NCBI GenBank assembly: GCA_028023455.1
Contig: JAQFVV010012497.1
Span: 1,674,001-1,738,000, forward strand
Length of the DNA: 64,000 nucleotides
Direction: 5' to 3'
Source of the DNA: Epiperipatus broadwayi
Lineage: Eukaryota; Onychophora; Udeonychophora; Euonychophora; Peripatidae
Shown: piece after piece, positions 24,095-36,620 of the stretch
Numbering within the stretch: the first letter of the stretch is position 1
How the letters are laid out: each line of letters opens with the position of its first letter
The notes under the pieces: generated by a model
The model's database searches: none
Seen by the model: only the letters and a program-made list of their open reading frames with translations
Told to the model about the DNA's origin: nothing
Position numbers and translations under genes: made by a program

Positions 24095-26740
24095 TGTGAT
24101 GCACTATGGTTTTACCTTTATCAAAATCTCTCAGCAACTATGCCCAGAGAAATCTATTAGCCACCTTATCTTTCCATTCCCCAATCTGTTTTTCCTATAT
24201 TCTTCTCTATCCTGCTCTATTCCATTTCCTCACCATTTTTGTCCACTCTATTATGTGTAGACTCCTCTTTTAACTTTTTCCAAAGCCAGTATAAAAAACC
24301 AAAAACCCACTTCTTGTATAATCACTTTGTTTTATATTTATTCTACCACAATTTCATTATTTGTACCTCATTGAATTAACAGATCCCTAATATTTTCCAT
24401 GCCTTCCTTATATAACTTGCAGACTAAATCACCCACATTCCTTCATTTATGTGTATATTTCCTTGTTGCTAACAATCTTGTTCGGGCCTTAAACAGTAAA
24501 TTATTTTCCTTGCTATTATCATAAATTAATTGACACACAATATTCTATTTATATTTGAACTCTTTTTACTCTCCATACTAGTTCTCTTTCTCCAACTCTC
24601 TATTTTCTATTAATGCATCTATTCCATTCTTTGTTACTATAACACTCAACAATTCTCCTAACACAATCATCCCATCTTTTGTACAAGTATACTGACATGA
24701 AGTCTTTATCCAAATTTTCTGCATACCGTACTACCATTCTCACTCATCTTGTTGTCGGCCCTTTACTCACAACCAATTAAATACTATTGTGACTATTCTC
24801 TTATCCATAAATTGCAATCTACCGAACATTTTCATTTAGTATCTCTCATATAAAAACTTGATCATCCTATTTCTCCTTGAATTGCCTCCTTTGTCGTCCA
24901 TACACCTGCATCTAATGCATATCTTCCTACTTCTCTTTGTACTTTTTTTCAGTAATCTAATACCACTTTACTAATATATAACACATCATTAGCATAAGTT
25001 AATTGTACAACTCCTCCCTTCCATACAATTCTTGCTATATCATAGTTATTATATGAAAACACTTAATTTGCTTCAGTTATCAATTTTTTCTCCCAGTCAT
25101 CCAAGCAATTTCGCTGATTATTTAAGACAATTCCCAAATAGATATACCTATTTACCACATTTAACTTTATATCCCCCAATAAAAATTCTTTCTTATCTTT
25201 CCTCAGTATTAATTATCATTACTTTTGATTTTTCTTCACTAAATTCAATCCCTATCTCTTTACCCACGTCTTCACATAATTTCCATATCTTCCCTACTTT
25301 CTGTATACAAGATATCATCATCAAATAAAATACTTGATAATAAATATACTCCCTTGCCATCTATTAATGGTATATCTACTTCTCTTGCGCTCTCTCCATT
25401 TCTCTCAAATATAACAAAAACAAAATAGGCGTCATATGGCATCCTTGCCTTAGTTCCTACCTATTTTTAACTGATTCTGTATTTCCTAATTGATATGCAA
25501 TTATTTTCATACAATATCTTAATAAGATCCACTAAAGCTCCATTCATTCCCAAATTTACTAATCTTACCCATAATCTATTTCTATTTACTCTATCATCAA
25601 TAAAGACCACATATAACTGACTGTATTTCTACTCATAAGTTGTGTGTGACTACAAATAAATGATCTCTTATATGCCTATCCGATCTAAAACCTCCTTGCA
25701 TTTCTCACTATATTATTTTCTTGCATCCATTTTGCCACCATATATGCAAAAACTTTATATAACAATGACATTATCACTATCGGTCTATAATTGTTTACCT
25801 TTCTATGGTTCTTATCCTTTCCTTTGAATAATAACCGTACTCATATTATTCCAACTACCTGAAAATTCTGTTCCCTGTACCATCATATTAAAACATGATA
25901 ATAAATTTAGTTTTGCCCTATTTCCCAAATTTCATCACTATCTCTGCTGCTCATCAATCTAAACTTCTTGCCTTTACATTTTTCAATTTCTTCCCTGCCT
26001 CATTCAGTCAAATAGTGCTTTTGTGTTTGTTATCACTCTGTCCTTCACAATTAACATCTTTTCTACATCCATTACATACTTATTTAAGATTTTCTCTATT
26101 TCTTCTCTAGGGCTACATTCCTTTTCCTCGCCATTTAGTAATATATTTCTCTCACCCCTACATTCCTTCTTATATTTCCAAAATTTTTTATTTCCATCTC
26201 TCCCACTTTTATTAATATTCCAATAATTTACTATTTAATTTCATTCTTTCTCTATAATTATTTATTTTAGCCAACTCCTTTTTTGTTTTCCCATCTAATA
26301 TTAACATCTTTCCCACTTTGTTTTTAATAGCACATTAATATTCTCTGCATGCCTTTCACCTCTCTTTTACTAATTTTCACTTTTCTATTACTTTTATTTC
26401 TTCTGAATATTCTCATCTACCTATTTGCCATTTTTTCTACTTCATCAATACCAATCCTTATATTCATCCTCAACAAACTCTTCCATGATTTCTTCTTTTA
26501 TTTTATATTCTTCTAACTTATTCTTATCATTTATTCTCCATCCACATCTTTCACTATCTACTTTTATTATTCCATCACATTACTAACCATTTCTATTATA
26601 AAAAAAATATGGTTACTATTACATATTCTCTAATTATCAAATATTTTAATTTTTTGTATTTTACCATTCCCTCTTTCTCTATTAATATTCTTCTTCTTCT
26701 CTTGGATGTTTCCAGTACTGCTAATACCTTCATTTTTAAT
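24095..26740 (-). mobile_element. Non-LTR retrotransposon, array copy A (longest)
   Basis: Read on the minus strand from 26740 down. RT begins at about 25850 with VNNYRPIVIMSLLYKVF (normally NYRPISLLNVLYK). It continues through a QGCH-type motif B near 25440 and a motif C region near 25320 (fwd gatatcatcatcaaat). Further on come the thumb and post-RT region, and the 3' UTR ends with ...gattttgataaaggtaaaac and a short catcacat-type tail at about 24095. Stops and indels are frequent, so it is inactive. It reaches further 5' than the other array copies. The RT order and the C-terminal zinc-finger module seen in copies C and E place it in the jockey/CR1/I range. Confidence 0.7.
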
Positions 26741-27275
26741 TGTGTGATGCACTGTGACCTCTCCTTAAACGGAGTCAGGAATCTCTCAGCAATTATGCCC
26801 AGAGAAGCCTGTTAGCCACTTTACCCTTTCCTTTCCATTTCCCACCCTAAGTTTTCCCATAATCTGCTCCATCCCATTTCCACAACATAGTCTTTGTCAA
26901 CTCTATGGCCTTTATATCTAAATCCCCCTTACCTTTTCCCAAACCCAGCATAAAAACCAATAATCCACTTTCTGTATAAATCACTTTGATCATATTTATT
27001 CTTCCATAACTTCATTATTTGTACCCTTTCTATTTTCAAGTATTTACATTCAACTAACAGATGCCTAATATTTTCTATGCCTTCCTTACACAATTTTCAG
27101 ACTAAATCACCCATATTTTTCCATTTACATGTATATTCTCTTGTTGCTAAAGATCTCGTTCGAGCCTTAAACAATAAACTACTTTCCTTGCTATTATCAT
27201 AAATTAACTCACACCCAATGTTCCGTTTACTTCTATATATATATTTAAACTCTTTTTACTCTCCATATTTTTTAT
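26741..27275 (-). mobile_element. Same LINE, array copy B (5'-truncated)
   Basis: The 3' end at 26741 (fwd tgtgatgcactgtgacctct) is followed by ccttaaacggagtcaggaat and the shared 3' UTR. It covers the C-terminal region up to about 27260 (fwd tttaaactctttttactctc). It is truncated there and abuts the tail of copy C. Confidence 0.7.
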
Positions 27276-27290
27276 TTTATTTATTGTTAC

Positions 27291-28163
27291 TTGATGTGAT
27301 GTGTGACTTCTCCTTAAACGGAGTCAGAAATCTCTCAATAATTATACCCAGAGAAGCCTGTTAGCCACTTTATTTTCCATTCGCCACTCTAAGTTTTCCC
27401 ATATTCTGCTCCATCCCATTTCCACAACATAATCTTTGTTAACTCTATGGCCTTTATATCTAAATCCCCTTTATCTTTTCCCAAACCCAGCATAAAAACT
27501 AATAACTCACTTTCTGTATAGTCACTTTGTTCATACCTATTCTTCCATAACTTCATTATCTGTACCCTTTCTGCTTTCAAGCATTTACATTCAATCAACA
27601 GATGCCTAATATTTTCTATACCTTCCTTACACAATTTGCACACTAAATCACCCATAGTTTTCCATTTACATGTATATTCTTTTGTTGCTAAAGATACTGT
27701 TCGAGCCTTAAACAATAAACTACTTTCCTTACTATTATCATAAATTAACTCGCATCCAATATTCCGTTTACTTCTATATATATTAAAACTCTTATTACTC
27801 TCCATACTAGTTCTCCATCTCTCCAACTCCATATTTTTTATTAATGCTTCTTTTATCCCATCCCTTACCACTATAACACTCAACAATCCTCCTAACACAA
27901 TCATCCCACCTTTTATACAAGTATACTAATATAAATTCTTTATCCAAATTTTTTGCATACCGCATTACCTTTCTCATCCATCTTGTTATCTGCCCTTTAC
28001 TCATAACCCAATTAAACACCATTTTGACTATTCTTTTACTATCCATAAACTGCAACTACCAAACATTTTCATTTTACTTTTTGCATCTCTCATATAAAAA
28101 CTTGACCATCCCATTTCTCCTTGAATTGCTTCCTTTTCTGTCCACATCTCTGCATCTAATGCA
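27291..28163 (-). mobile_element. Same LINE, array copy C (5'-truncated)
   Basis: Two overlapping minus frames (27389-27904 and 27807-28055) give the C-terminal part of the element protein. These include LVCKLCKEGIENIRHLLIEC, a C-x2-C-x7-8-H-x4-C zinc-finger-like module common at the C-terminus of LINE ORF2 proteins, and upstream QITRWMRKVMRYAKNLDKE. The 171-residue open stretch is unusually intact for this region, but no catalytic domain is present. The copy starts at its tail at 27291 and is truncated at about 28163. Confidence 0.75.
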
Positions 28164-28165
28164 CT

Positions 28166-28260
28166 ATGTGATGTGACATATTATGGCTTCTCCTTAAACA
28201 AAGTCAAGAATATCTCAGCAATTATGCCCAGATAAACCTGTTAGCCACTTTATTTTTGAT
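28166..28260 (-). mobile_element. Same LINE, array copy D (3' UTR only)
   Basis: About 95 bp: fwd tgtgatgtgacatattatgg, cttctccttaaacaaagtca and gcccagataaacctgttagc. This is the 3'-terminal UTR of the family. It is sandwiched between copies C and E. Confidence 0.75.
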
Positions 28261-28266
28261 TCCTAT

Positions 28267-29999
28267 ATGTGATGTGATGTACTGTGACTTCTTAAACGGA
28301 GTCAGGAATCTCTCAGCAGCTATGCCCAGAGAAACCTGTTAGCCACTTTACCTTCCTTTTCCATTGTACACCCTAAGTTTTCCCATAATCTGCTCCATTC
28401 CATTTCCACAACATAATCTTTGTCAACTCCATGACCTTCATATCTAAATCCCCCTTATTTTTTCCCAAACCTAGCATAAAGACCAATAACTCACTTTCTG
28501 TATAATCACTTTGTTCATATTTAACCTTCCATAACTTCATTATTTGTACCTTTTCTGCTTCCAAACATTTACATTGAAGTAACAAATGCCTAATATTTTC
28601 TATGCCTTCCTTACACAACTTGCAGACTAAATCACCCATATTTTTCCATTTACGTGTATATTCCCTTGTTGCTAAAGATCCCGTTCGAGCCTTAAACAAT
28701 AAACTACTTTCCTTACTATTATCATAAATTAACTCACACCCAATGTTCCGTTTACTTCTATATATATTTAAACTCGTTTTACTCTCCATACTAGTTCTCC
28801 ATCTCTCCAACTCCCTATTCTTTATTAATGCATCTATTCTTCTATCCCACTCCTTCCCACTATAACACTCAACAATCCTTCTAACACAATCATCCCATCT
28901 TTTGTACAAGTATACTGACATTCTTTATCCAAATCTTCTGCATACCGCATTACCTTTCTCATCCATCTTGTTGCCTGCCCTTTACTTGTAACCCAATTAA
29001 ATACTATTTTGGCTTTTCTTTTATTATCCATAAACTGCAATCTACCGAACATTTTCAATTTGCTTTTTGCATCCCTCATATAAAAACTTGACCATCCCAT
29101 TTCTCCTTGAATTGCCTCTTTTGCTGTCCACACCTCAGCATCTAATGCATGTCTTCCTACTTCCCTTTGTACTTTTTCTAAGCAATCTAATACCCCTTTA
29201 CTAACACATAATCCATCACTGCCGTATATTAACCCTGCTACTGCCACTCCCTACCATACAATTCTAACTACATCATATTTATTATATGAAAACACTGTTA
29301 ATTTCTTTATCAATCCCTTTCTTTTCTTTGCTTCATTTATCAATTTTTTCTCCCATTCATCCAAGCAATTTTTCTTATTACTCAAGATGATTCACAAATA
29401 ACTATATCTGTTCACCACACTTAACTTTATATCCCCCAATAAGAAATCTTTGTCTTCTCTTTCCCCAATATTCACCATCATTATATTTGATTTTTCTTCA
29501 CTAAATTTAATCCCCATATCTTTACCCATCCTTGCGCATGTCATCAGCATAACTTCCATATCTTCTCTTCTTTCTACACACAAAAAGACATCATCCACAA
29601 AAAAAAAGACCTGACAATGTATATACTCTTGCCACTTGTTAACGGTATCTCTATCCCTCTTCCTAGACTTTCTATTGCTCTCTCCATTTCACTCAAATAC
29701 AACACAAACAAAATAGGTGACATAGGGCATCCTTGCCTCAGTCCCATCCCATTTTTAACTTTAACTGATTCTATATCCCCTAATTGATATGTATAGTATT
29801 TATTTTCATATAATTTTTTAATAACACCCACTAAAAGCTTCATCCATTCCCAGATTTGTTAAACTTATCCATAATCTATTTCTATTCACTCTATCATATG
29901 CCATCTCTATATCTATAAAACTCATATACAACTGTCTATCTGAATTTACACTCATATCTATAAGTTGTGTAATTACAAATAAATTATCTCCTATATGCT
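28267..29999 (-). mobile_element. Same LINE, array copy E (RT plus C-terminal half)
   Basis: From 29843 downward the minus strand reads GLRQGCPMSPILFVLYLSEM (RT motif B). Next is FVDDVFLCVERREDMEVMLM, with the catalytic aspartates at 29589-29600 intact, and then SEEKSNIMMVNIG and VVNRYSYL. In following frames come the post-RT region (29247-28834) and LVCKLCKEGIENIRHLLLQC (28921-28373). A few frameshifts break it into four open pieces. The 3' end at 28267 (fwd tatgtgatgtgatgtactgt) abuts copy D. The 5' end stops inside RT at about 29999. It is the best-preserved RT in the window and a recent insertion by appearance. Confidence 0.85.
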
Positions 30000-30029
30000 T
30001 TGTTCATAGCGCCCTCTTTTGACAAAACG

Positions 30030-30060
30030 AATAACTAAATAAGCAGTTTATTTAGTTATT
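30030..30060. repeat. Short perfect hairpin beside the LINE array
   Basis: The arm aataactaaataa at 30030-30042, the loop gcag, and the arm ttatttagttatt at 30048-30060 pair perfectly. It lies about 30 bp beyond the 5' truncation point of LINE copy E. Confidence 0.5.
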
Positions 30061-31640
30061 GACATACAGATGTGATTTGTTTTCATATCAAAAAAGCTCT
30101 CAAACATGTCAGCGTTTTGGGAAAAATTAAAGCATTACAAAAAAAAAAAAGCCTAACATCTATGAGCAATTTTTCTGTAAATGCTATAATTTATTAGAAT
30201 AACCTAAATAGTTTGGTGCAGTGGCAGAGAATCAGATTTTGGAGTTTAGATTAGTTCCAGTTCTGTTATTTCTGGTGCTTGAATTTCTTATGAACTCTGA
30301 GCAATACAATCATTTGATTATTTTTATTTATTTATTAGAAAAATACAGAGATCAATGATATTTGTATTTCAAAATTTGGTATCAGTATCTTCAACAATTA
30401 GAAACTGTGATTTATTTTATTTTGATATTAAAAATTTGTTATTTTTTGTTCAATAGTAAACGCATTGCAAAATAATTTGAAATTAATTGAATAAATGTGA
30501 TCTGATTCTGCTAACATTTTGTTACAATCAAAACTAAGCATCAGTATTATAACTAGGTAATAATAAAATTTATTACCACAGCTGGATTTCTTCTTATGTA
30601 TATTTGAACTACAAAATGCATAAATAGTCGGAAAAGGTTAAAATAGTACAAGAAAGAAAAATATAAAAACTTTTCAGTTTTTAAACAGAAGTTAAATATT
30701 ATTTAAAATTATCACTATTAAAACAAAAATTATATAACAATATAAATTTTTTTTTGCAGAAAAATCTTACGAAATTTAAATGTCTGAAAATCTTTAGACA
30801 ATTTCTGAATATCAAAATGTCTAATAACTTGGTGATAATCTAAAATAAAATTACAAAGGGCTGTAGAATTTAGAACAAAAATTATTAGCAATTAAAATCA
30901 ATTTTCTATTTATGATTTTTTGTGAATCCATTTGCTTTTTAAAATACCATTTATAACTGCTTCTCAGTCTTGCAATATATATTTTTATATTTGACACATA
31001 TAAATGTGAAAACTACTCATATAATGCATATTTCAATACTTTTACCGCACACTTCATATTGTTCAAAAGAGCAACACATTACTCAAAATAAATTCATTGC
31101 CAATTATAAAAATTAAGTATAAATAATTTTTTATAGAATTTTTATTCAAAATTAATAATATTTCCAAAATTTTTTTTTTTTTTTAAAAAAAAAACCACAC
31201 ACAAATTCAAAATGTATATATTTTTTGTCTTTAACATATTTTTACGGCTTTTAAAATTAAACCCCTTTTTTGATAATCGCAATTTTTATTTTATTTAATA
31301 ATTATTGCATAAGAAAAAAAAATGCTGGAAAATATATTTAAGGTAAATGGTATTATTATGCTTTGCTGTAATTTCAACAGTTTGTCTCTAACTTTAGTTT
31401 TACAAAAGAAAAAAACTTTTTATAATTATAAAAAAAAAAAGCATACAACATATAAAAAATTAATTCTAATATAAAGCCTATTATACAGCCTAAGTTGGGC
31501 TTCATACATATTTTTAAAATTAAAAAACAAAAAGAGGATAATGAATTATTATTTCCATTAATAATTTTTTTTCCATGGAAAAATGCTTCAGAAATCAGCC
31601 ACCAGTATTTTACTCAAAATATTAAAAAAAAAATCATAAC
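30061..31640. other. AT-rich downstream flank of the PEBP gene
   Basis: No element or gene is recognised. The nearest AATAAA on the minus strand below the PEBP stop codon is around 31290, about 350 bp away. That would be a usable poly(A) signal for a long 3' UTR. Confidence 0.4.
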
Positions 31641-31643
31641 ATT

Positions 31644-31861
31644 TTATTTTCCACTGAGTTGCTCATATAATTTAGGAACATAATCATCCCATTTAGCTTG
31701 GTAAAAATTGCCAGCAACAGGATTTCCTAAATTGTATTTTTTAGCAAAATTTCTGATTTTAAAACTTCCTCGATTTTCTCCAGAGCGATTAGATAATTTT
31801 GGTTCACTTGGTGTAATTTTTCCAGGCTGTTTGTAAACTAAGAATACATAACGATGTAATC
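31644..31861 (-). CDS. PEBP last coding exon (exon d)
   Basis: Acceptor ttttttcag|GATTAC. The exon adds 71 residues, starting [20 protein letters not shown] and ending [17 protein letters not shown], then TAA at 31646-31644. Phosphatidylethanolamine-binding proteins (RKIP family) are cytosolic, about 185-190 residues long, bind phospholipid head groups and modulate kinase signalling. This exon holds the G-x-H-R-Y-x-x-x-(V/L)-Y part of the ligand pocket, the conserved R-x-x-F, and the C-terminal helix. Phase 1 joins it to exon c so that G + GA gives Gly in GTGLHRYV. No damage is seen, and spelling and splice sites are intact, so this is a live gene. Wording is closest in my memory to arthropod PEBPs. 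I cannot say which paralogue it is. Confidence 0.95.
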
Positions 31862-32007
31862 CTGAAAAAAAATATATATATATATAAAGCTTTTTAAAAT
31901 AATATTTGATCAAATAAAACTTATGGGAATAACTAATAATTAAATATAAATAAAAAATGATTATGTGAAGATTTATGATTATGGCATTTTACTTGCAGCT
32001 ATATGGC

Positions 32008-32250
32008 ATACTATTTTCATCATCTAGTTAAATTGTTAAATGTCTTGAGAAAAATCTAAAGATCACTAGTTCAATTCCTAAGCCAGCTGCTGCTAATCAG
32101 GACAGAAAAAAAAGAGAATATTACTACTACTCAAAATATGAGTTCTATACTAACACATTATTTTACTACTAACAGTTGTACATTTAGAAAAAGTAAAATA
32201 AAGTTTGAATTTTTCTAAAAAACATTTAACAATTCAATTAGATAATTAAA
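32008..32250. mobile_element. SINE copy, composite (minus tail plus plus-strand body)
   Basis: A minus-strand tail at 32013-32055 (tttcatcatctag to ttaaatgtcttgag) is joined to a plus-strand B-box-like body (ctagttcaattcctaag, then aatattactactactcaaaa). A plus-strand tail at 32180-32250 follows. It lies in PEBP intron c-d. Confidence 0.5.
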
Positions 32251-34899
32251 ATAATGTAGCATATAAATACATAGAAAATATTAATAAGTGATTATTATTC
32301 TTAATTACGTATATTATGGTATTAAATATTTATATGCTCATATGTCTAAGATAATAAACAGAATATATCTACAATCATAAAATTTCTAGTCTTAAAAAAT
32401 ACAAGTGATTTAAAAACATATAAAAAAATATCAAAGCTTATGTATGAAATAATAAGTAGATAGTAGTTAAATAATTCATAAAATCCTCATAATGTAAACT
32501 TAGATTTTTACATTTTATATGATCATTTTTTTGTATATGGGCATGTACAACTAGTATGTACATAACAAACACAAATGGCACCAATAAGCTGCTTTAAGTT
32601 AGGAAGATGATGTGCCTGAATGCCTTTTGAAAACAATGAGGATAATTATAAAAGAAAATAGATTAGATTGATCCTAATTTTTTTCATCTTTTATAAAGAA
32701 TAAATTAAGGGTTGGAATAATAATTTCTCTATAGAAAGAATTTGTGTCTGATTTAGGTTGTGAATCTATGACAAAAATTTATTTATTGATTCTATAATCC
32801 AGATTACCTTCTCTCTCAGTGAAATTAAGAACAAGATTCTTTCAATTAGATTTGTATTAATGAAACCTTTAGAATTAATGACTGTAGGTGAAAACTAATG
32901 TAAAATAATACAAGCAATATCAATATAATAATTAACACACATTCAGGATTTCCTGGTTGGATTGCACATAATTAAGCAATAGAGGATTCAGATAGTGTAA
33001 ACAAAACAGAATCTGTTAATTAAAAAGTTTAAGAATAGCTCTTAATTTTTCAATCATTAACACAGTTGGTGAAGTACATGAATAGCTGAAACACACAAAG
33101 TACCCAATCAGTATTCAGTTTATATTAACATAGAAAATTTTCAAACTTTAATAAACAGGCTTCAATCTTCTCCACTCTCCAATACTTCAGCCATCCATAT
33201 CTTTGAAAATCTGACAATGAAAGCCCTTGTTGATGCCTATCTTATTATCAAACCCATGTTAACTTTGAATATTCTGACCCCTCACATATAGGGACTTTGA
33301 TATGTTCATTTAAATACATAGAAGAGGGATGGAGAGAATACAGGAATATTTAAATACAAGTATATTGTCTATACTAAATTTAATGCAATTAGAAGGGATT
33401 TGAATTCAGACTTTCAAGCTCTCTACAGCTATCCACTTTTTATTAAAAAGTTATTCAATTTTAATTAAATACTTATACTGGAAAATTACAAAATTTTATT
33501 TAAATATTTTATTTTATTCAATTTGGAAAAAAAAAACCAAAAACATAAGAAACTGAACAAAATATTTGTCTGACAATATGAACACAAATAAAATGTAATC
33601 TTTTCAAACATAGTTTTTGAATTGTGTGGAATCAAACTGAGATTTATTGGATAATAGATTGAAAATTTTTGTATTTAGATGAGAATTCATTTTTTAAAAT
33701 GCTATCACTGAAATGGAATTAATTATAATCTGTCTATATTGCTTTTAGAAATTATTTTATGAAAAATGATAAAATGCTAATATGTATAATATAAAAAGTG
33801 AATAAAGTAATTCTATTTATAATATAGTATTTTCATTAAAAATTTAAAATATATTTAAAATAAAACAGCAAACCTTCATAATAATTTTTGATGTTTTTCA
33901 ATTATTATTTAATTTCTTCGTGTTTACATATGTAAAACTTCAAGTGAAACAAATATTATTCATTAGATAATATCTTCTTGTGGTCACGAAAATACAGTGG
34001 GCTGTAATTAGGGAATTTTGTTTTAATGGTTTGCAACTAGAATTAATAGATAATGTAAATGTATACATAAATACTGCTATTCACTTCACTAAGTATATGT
34101 AAAGGCAAAACTATAAACGTAAATAAGCTATAAACAGAATCAAAATAAATTATATCTTCCAATTTGTTAATAGAAGATGTCAATTCAAATTTGCTTGAGC
34201 AAACTTTAAAAAAAAAAAAAATCGGAAGAATTATTTTATCAATATATCTCAAGAACGAAATTTTTCTTAGAACACACAATATATTATGGTGTATCTGTAT
34301 TGCTATAACTTACAAAGATGATCATAATAAAAATAGAAAAGTATATTTTTTACAAATATTGGTAAATTCCATCAGTATTATATTTTATTGTTATAAGAAA
34401 AATTGTACATAATTTTTGCAATAATATCATTCCATTAAACTCACAGTTTTTAAAAGCAGTGTTACTTTTTCACATTCTTTAAAAATAGTTAAAAGTATTA
34501 ATTTTCCTTTAAATTAAGCACATGCCAACTGTCTTTTAACAATAATTTTTTTTTGAAAAAAACAAAAACAAACAAACAAAACAATTTTACTGATATTTAC
34601 TAAATGAAATATCTATTGGGATCTATATTAATCAAAAATTAAAAAAAAAAAAAAAAATCTCAGATAAATATATTTAAAATTAAATTATAGAAGTTAAATA
34701 TATATGTAGCAATTTGATTATAAGAGCTACATATTTTTTCCAAATATTAATATTTTTTGCCAATCACTCCATCTGTCTCTGGGCAAACTTGTGTATGAAT
34801 AGAAAGATTTTATTAAATATATAATAATACAACAGTTTATGCAGAACTATTTGTCGGAAGATTTATGGTAATGACATTTTATTCATAGTTGTGTTTTCG

Positions 34900-35095
34900 A
34901 TTAGTTCCATCATCTAGAAATAAAACATAGTTTAGTATAGAATATGTTTTGAGTAATGTTATTCACCTATCTTCTTCAAGTGTTGCTAGTCTGACCAGTG
35001 GCAGTTTAACATGGGAATTAAACTGGTGACTTTAAGATATAAGAATACTGAATATAAAGCAATGATTTAACTATTCTGTCAAAGGCAATAAGTAG
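34900..35095 (-). mobile_element. SINE copy, minus strand, in PEBP intron
   Basis: Forward the order is ttccatcatctag, tgttttgagtaatgttattc, tgctagtctgaccagtggca, gggaattaaactggtgact and gatttaactattctgtcaaa. This is tail to head of the SINE family with a decayed A box. Confidence 0.55.
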
Positions 35096-35424
35096 AAATT
35101 TCATATACTTATCTATGAATATTTTTCTTATTTCTCCATTTTTTCTTTAAAAAAATACCAATGATTGATTTCCAAACACTAGATTATCATACTAGGCTGA
35201 CTTAAGGAAGTATTCACTACTATCATATGACAAATAATTGGATTTAGAATGATAATCCATAATGTGTGGAAATTACTCATTAACATCTTAAAAAAAAAAA
35301 AAAATAAAGAAATCAGGAAGACCGTCAGACATGTATGTAAAATTTCTAATGACTTGCCTTAGACAAGTCTGGTTCATTAAAGCATCATTTTAAATTCATT
35401 ATTCATAAATCTAAAGAACACCAT

Positions 35425-35600
35425 TCCATCTCATGCTATAATGACACTGGTCAGAACAACACCTAAAGAAAAAAACAATACCATTCAAAATATTGTTCTA
35501 TATTCACAGTTGAATATATCTACAAAAGTATATATATATATAGTTTCAAATTTTTTTTTTAAAAACATATTTAACAATTCAATTAGATGACAGAAGTAAC
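35425..35600 (+). mobile_element. SINE copy, plus strand, head-truncated
   Basis: The segment runs aatgacactggtcagaacaac, aataccattcaaaatattgt, a gagged gtttcaaatttttt, and ends aacatatttaacaattc. This follows the SINE body and tail, with a (TA)n expansion inside. Confidence 0.45.
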
Positions 35601-35799
35601 TAAATATATAATACAAGTTTATATAAGCTCATTATATTATTTGGGGGGGGGGGGATCTTTTGAATAAACTCTTAAACATTTCTCTTTTTTGGTATAATAA
35701 AATGTTACCTACTTTAACAGTTAATGAAACTTATTAAATATTACCTACCTACTTTATAATCACGTGAACAACAAAAACAACAACAATTTCTCATTAAAT

Positions 35800-36174
35800 A
35801 ATTTATTGAATCAAAAATAAACAAAACTTTGGACAAGTTGTGAACCAAAACAAGTAAAAAACACAATTTTTGGGGGCATAAAAAAAAAAAAAAAAGCAGC
35901 CAAAAGTAACACACAAATAAAATAACAGGGAAGCCTCAAAGCTGTAATTAATGGGATTTTGGAGCCCTTGAACCAACATTCCTTACGCAGGTACGCTTGC
36001 AGGAGTGGCAACGGAATTCCCAGATCCTGTAGTTGACTAAAGCATGTCTCTCCTGCAAGTGCATACCTTCGCATCCGGCAGGATTTTCTCCTTCTGGGAA
36101 GACAAAATAACACCCACTTTTGTGGCCAGCAATTCACTCGCCTTCAACCAATTTGGACAACTTGCAGACGACAT
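35800..36174 (-). CDS. Candidate small nested gene, unidentified
   Basis: This block stands out by base composition (GC-richer, with CpGs) from the AT-rich PEBP intron around it. On the minus strand an ATG with A at -3 (36174-36172) opens a 45-residue frame to TAG at 36037. It starts MSSASCPNWLKASELLATKV and continues GVILSSQKEKILPDAKVCTC. A good donor (AAG|GTATGC) lies at its 36th codon. A second minus frame, 36133-35948, has no start of its own and reads NPAGCEGMHLQERHALVNYR then IWEFRCHSCKRTC, with many cysteines. A minus AATAAA lies at about 35806-35811. Above 36174 the region to about 36600 looks like a promoter or 5' leader. I do not recognise the protein. It could be a real small gene, an alternative exon, a retrocopy or a GC-rich repeat. 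Confidence 0.3.
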
Positions 36175-36179
36175 TTTAC

Positions 36180-36620
36180 TGTTCTTGCACGGATTCACGC
36201 GAAAACAAGCATTTGCATGCGAAATCAGAAAAAATTCTGCTAAAAAAAATAACCTTTTGAAGTAGTGTGCAGTTCAGAAGCATATGGAAGCATGTGTGAC
36301 GACATGACATTTCTTACTATGCTTTCTAAAAAATTTCCGACAATGAAGTTTTGGAGTTTCGAGTCTTTCAAATATGGCCACCATCAAATCAGACCATAGC
36401 GAGAGTTCAGTAGCGCTCACTTGAGGAATACTATCACAATGCAACGGTGTAGTATTTTGTTACGTAATCGTAGAATACATCGCCCTCAGGCGGCCTGTTA
36501 CGGCTTAAACAACACCTATTGTAGTGTCAGCCGTAAGTTAAGGTCACTAAAACGGTATATTGATGTGTGTTGTGTGAAAAATAATGCCATCAAGCAGTGG
36601 GGTTCAGTATACATACTATT
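36180..36620. promoter_or_regulatory. GC-richer, CpG-bearing block, possible bidirectional promoter
   Basis: This 440-bp stretch has CG dinucleotides (gcgaaaacaagc, tcgcatcc, ctcgctatgg, ttacgtaatcg, cgccctcaggcggcc) that are otherwise rare in the window. On the minus strand it precedes the small candidate frame at 36174. On the plus strand a 77-codon open frame begins at 36421, also unrecognised. Promoter function is inferred from composition only. Confidence 0.3.

Noticed and set aside
25032-26226. Plus-strand frames of 67-98 codons
   Set aside because: Antisense shadows of LINE copy A; the minus strand carries the RT motifs.
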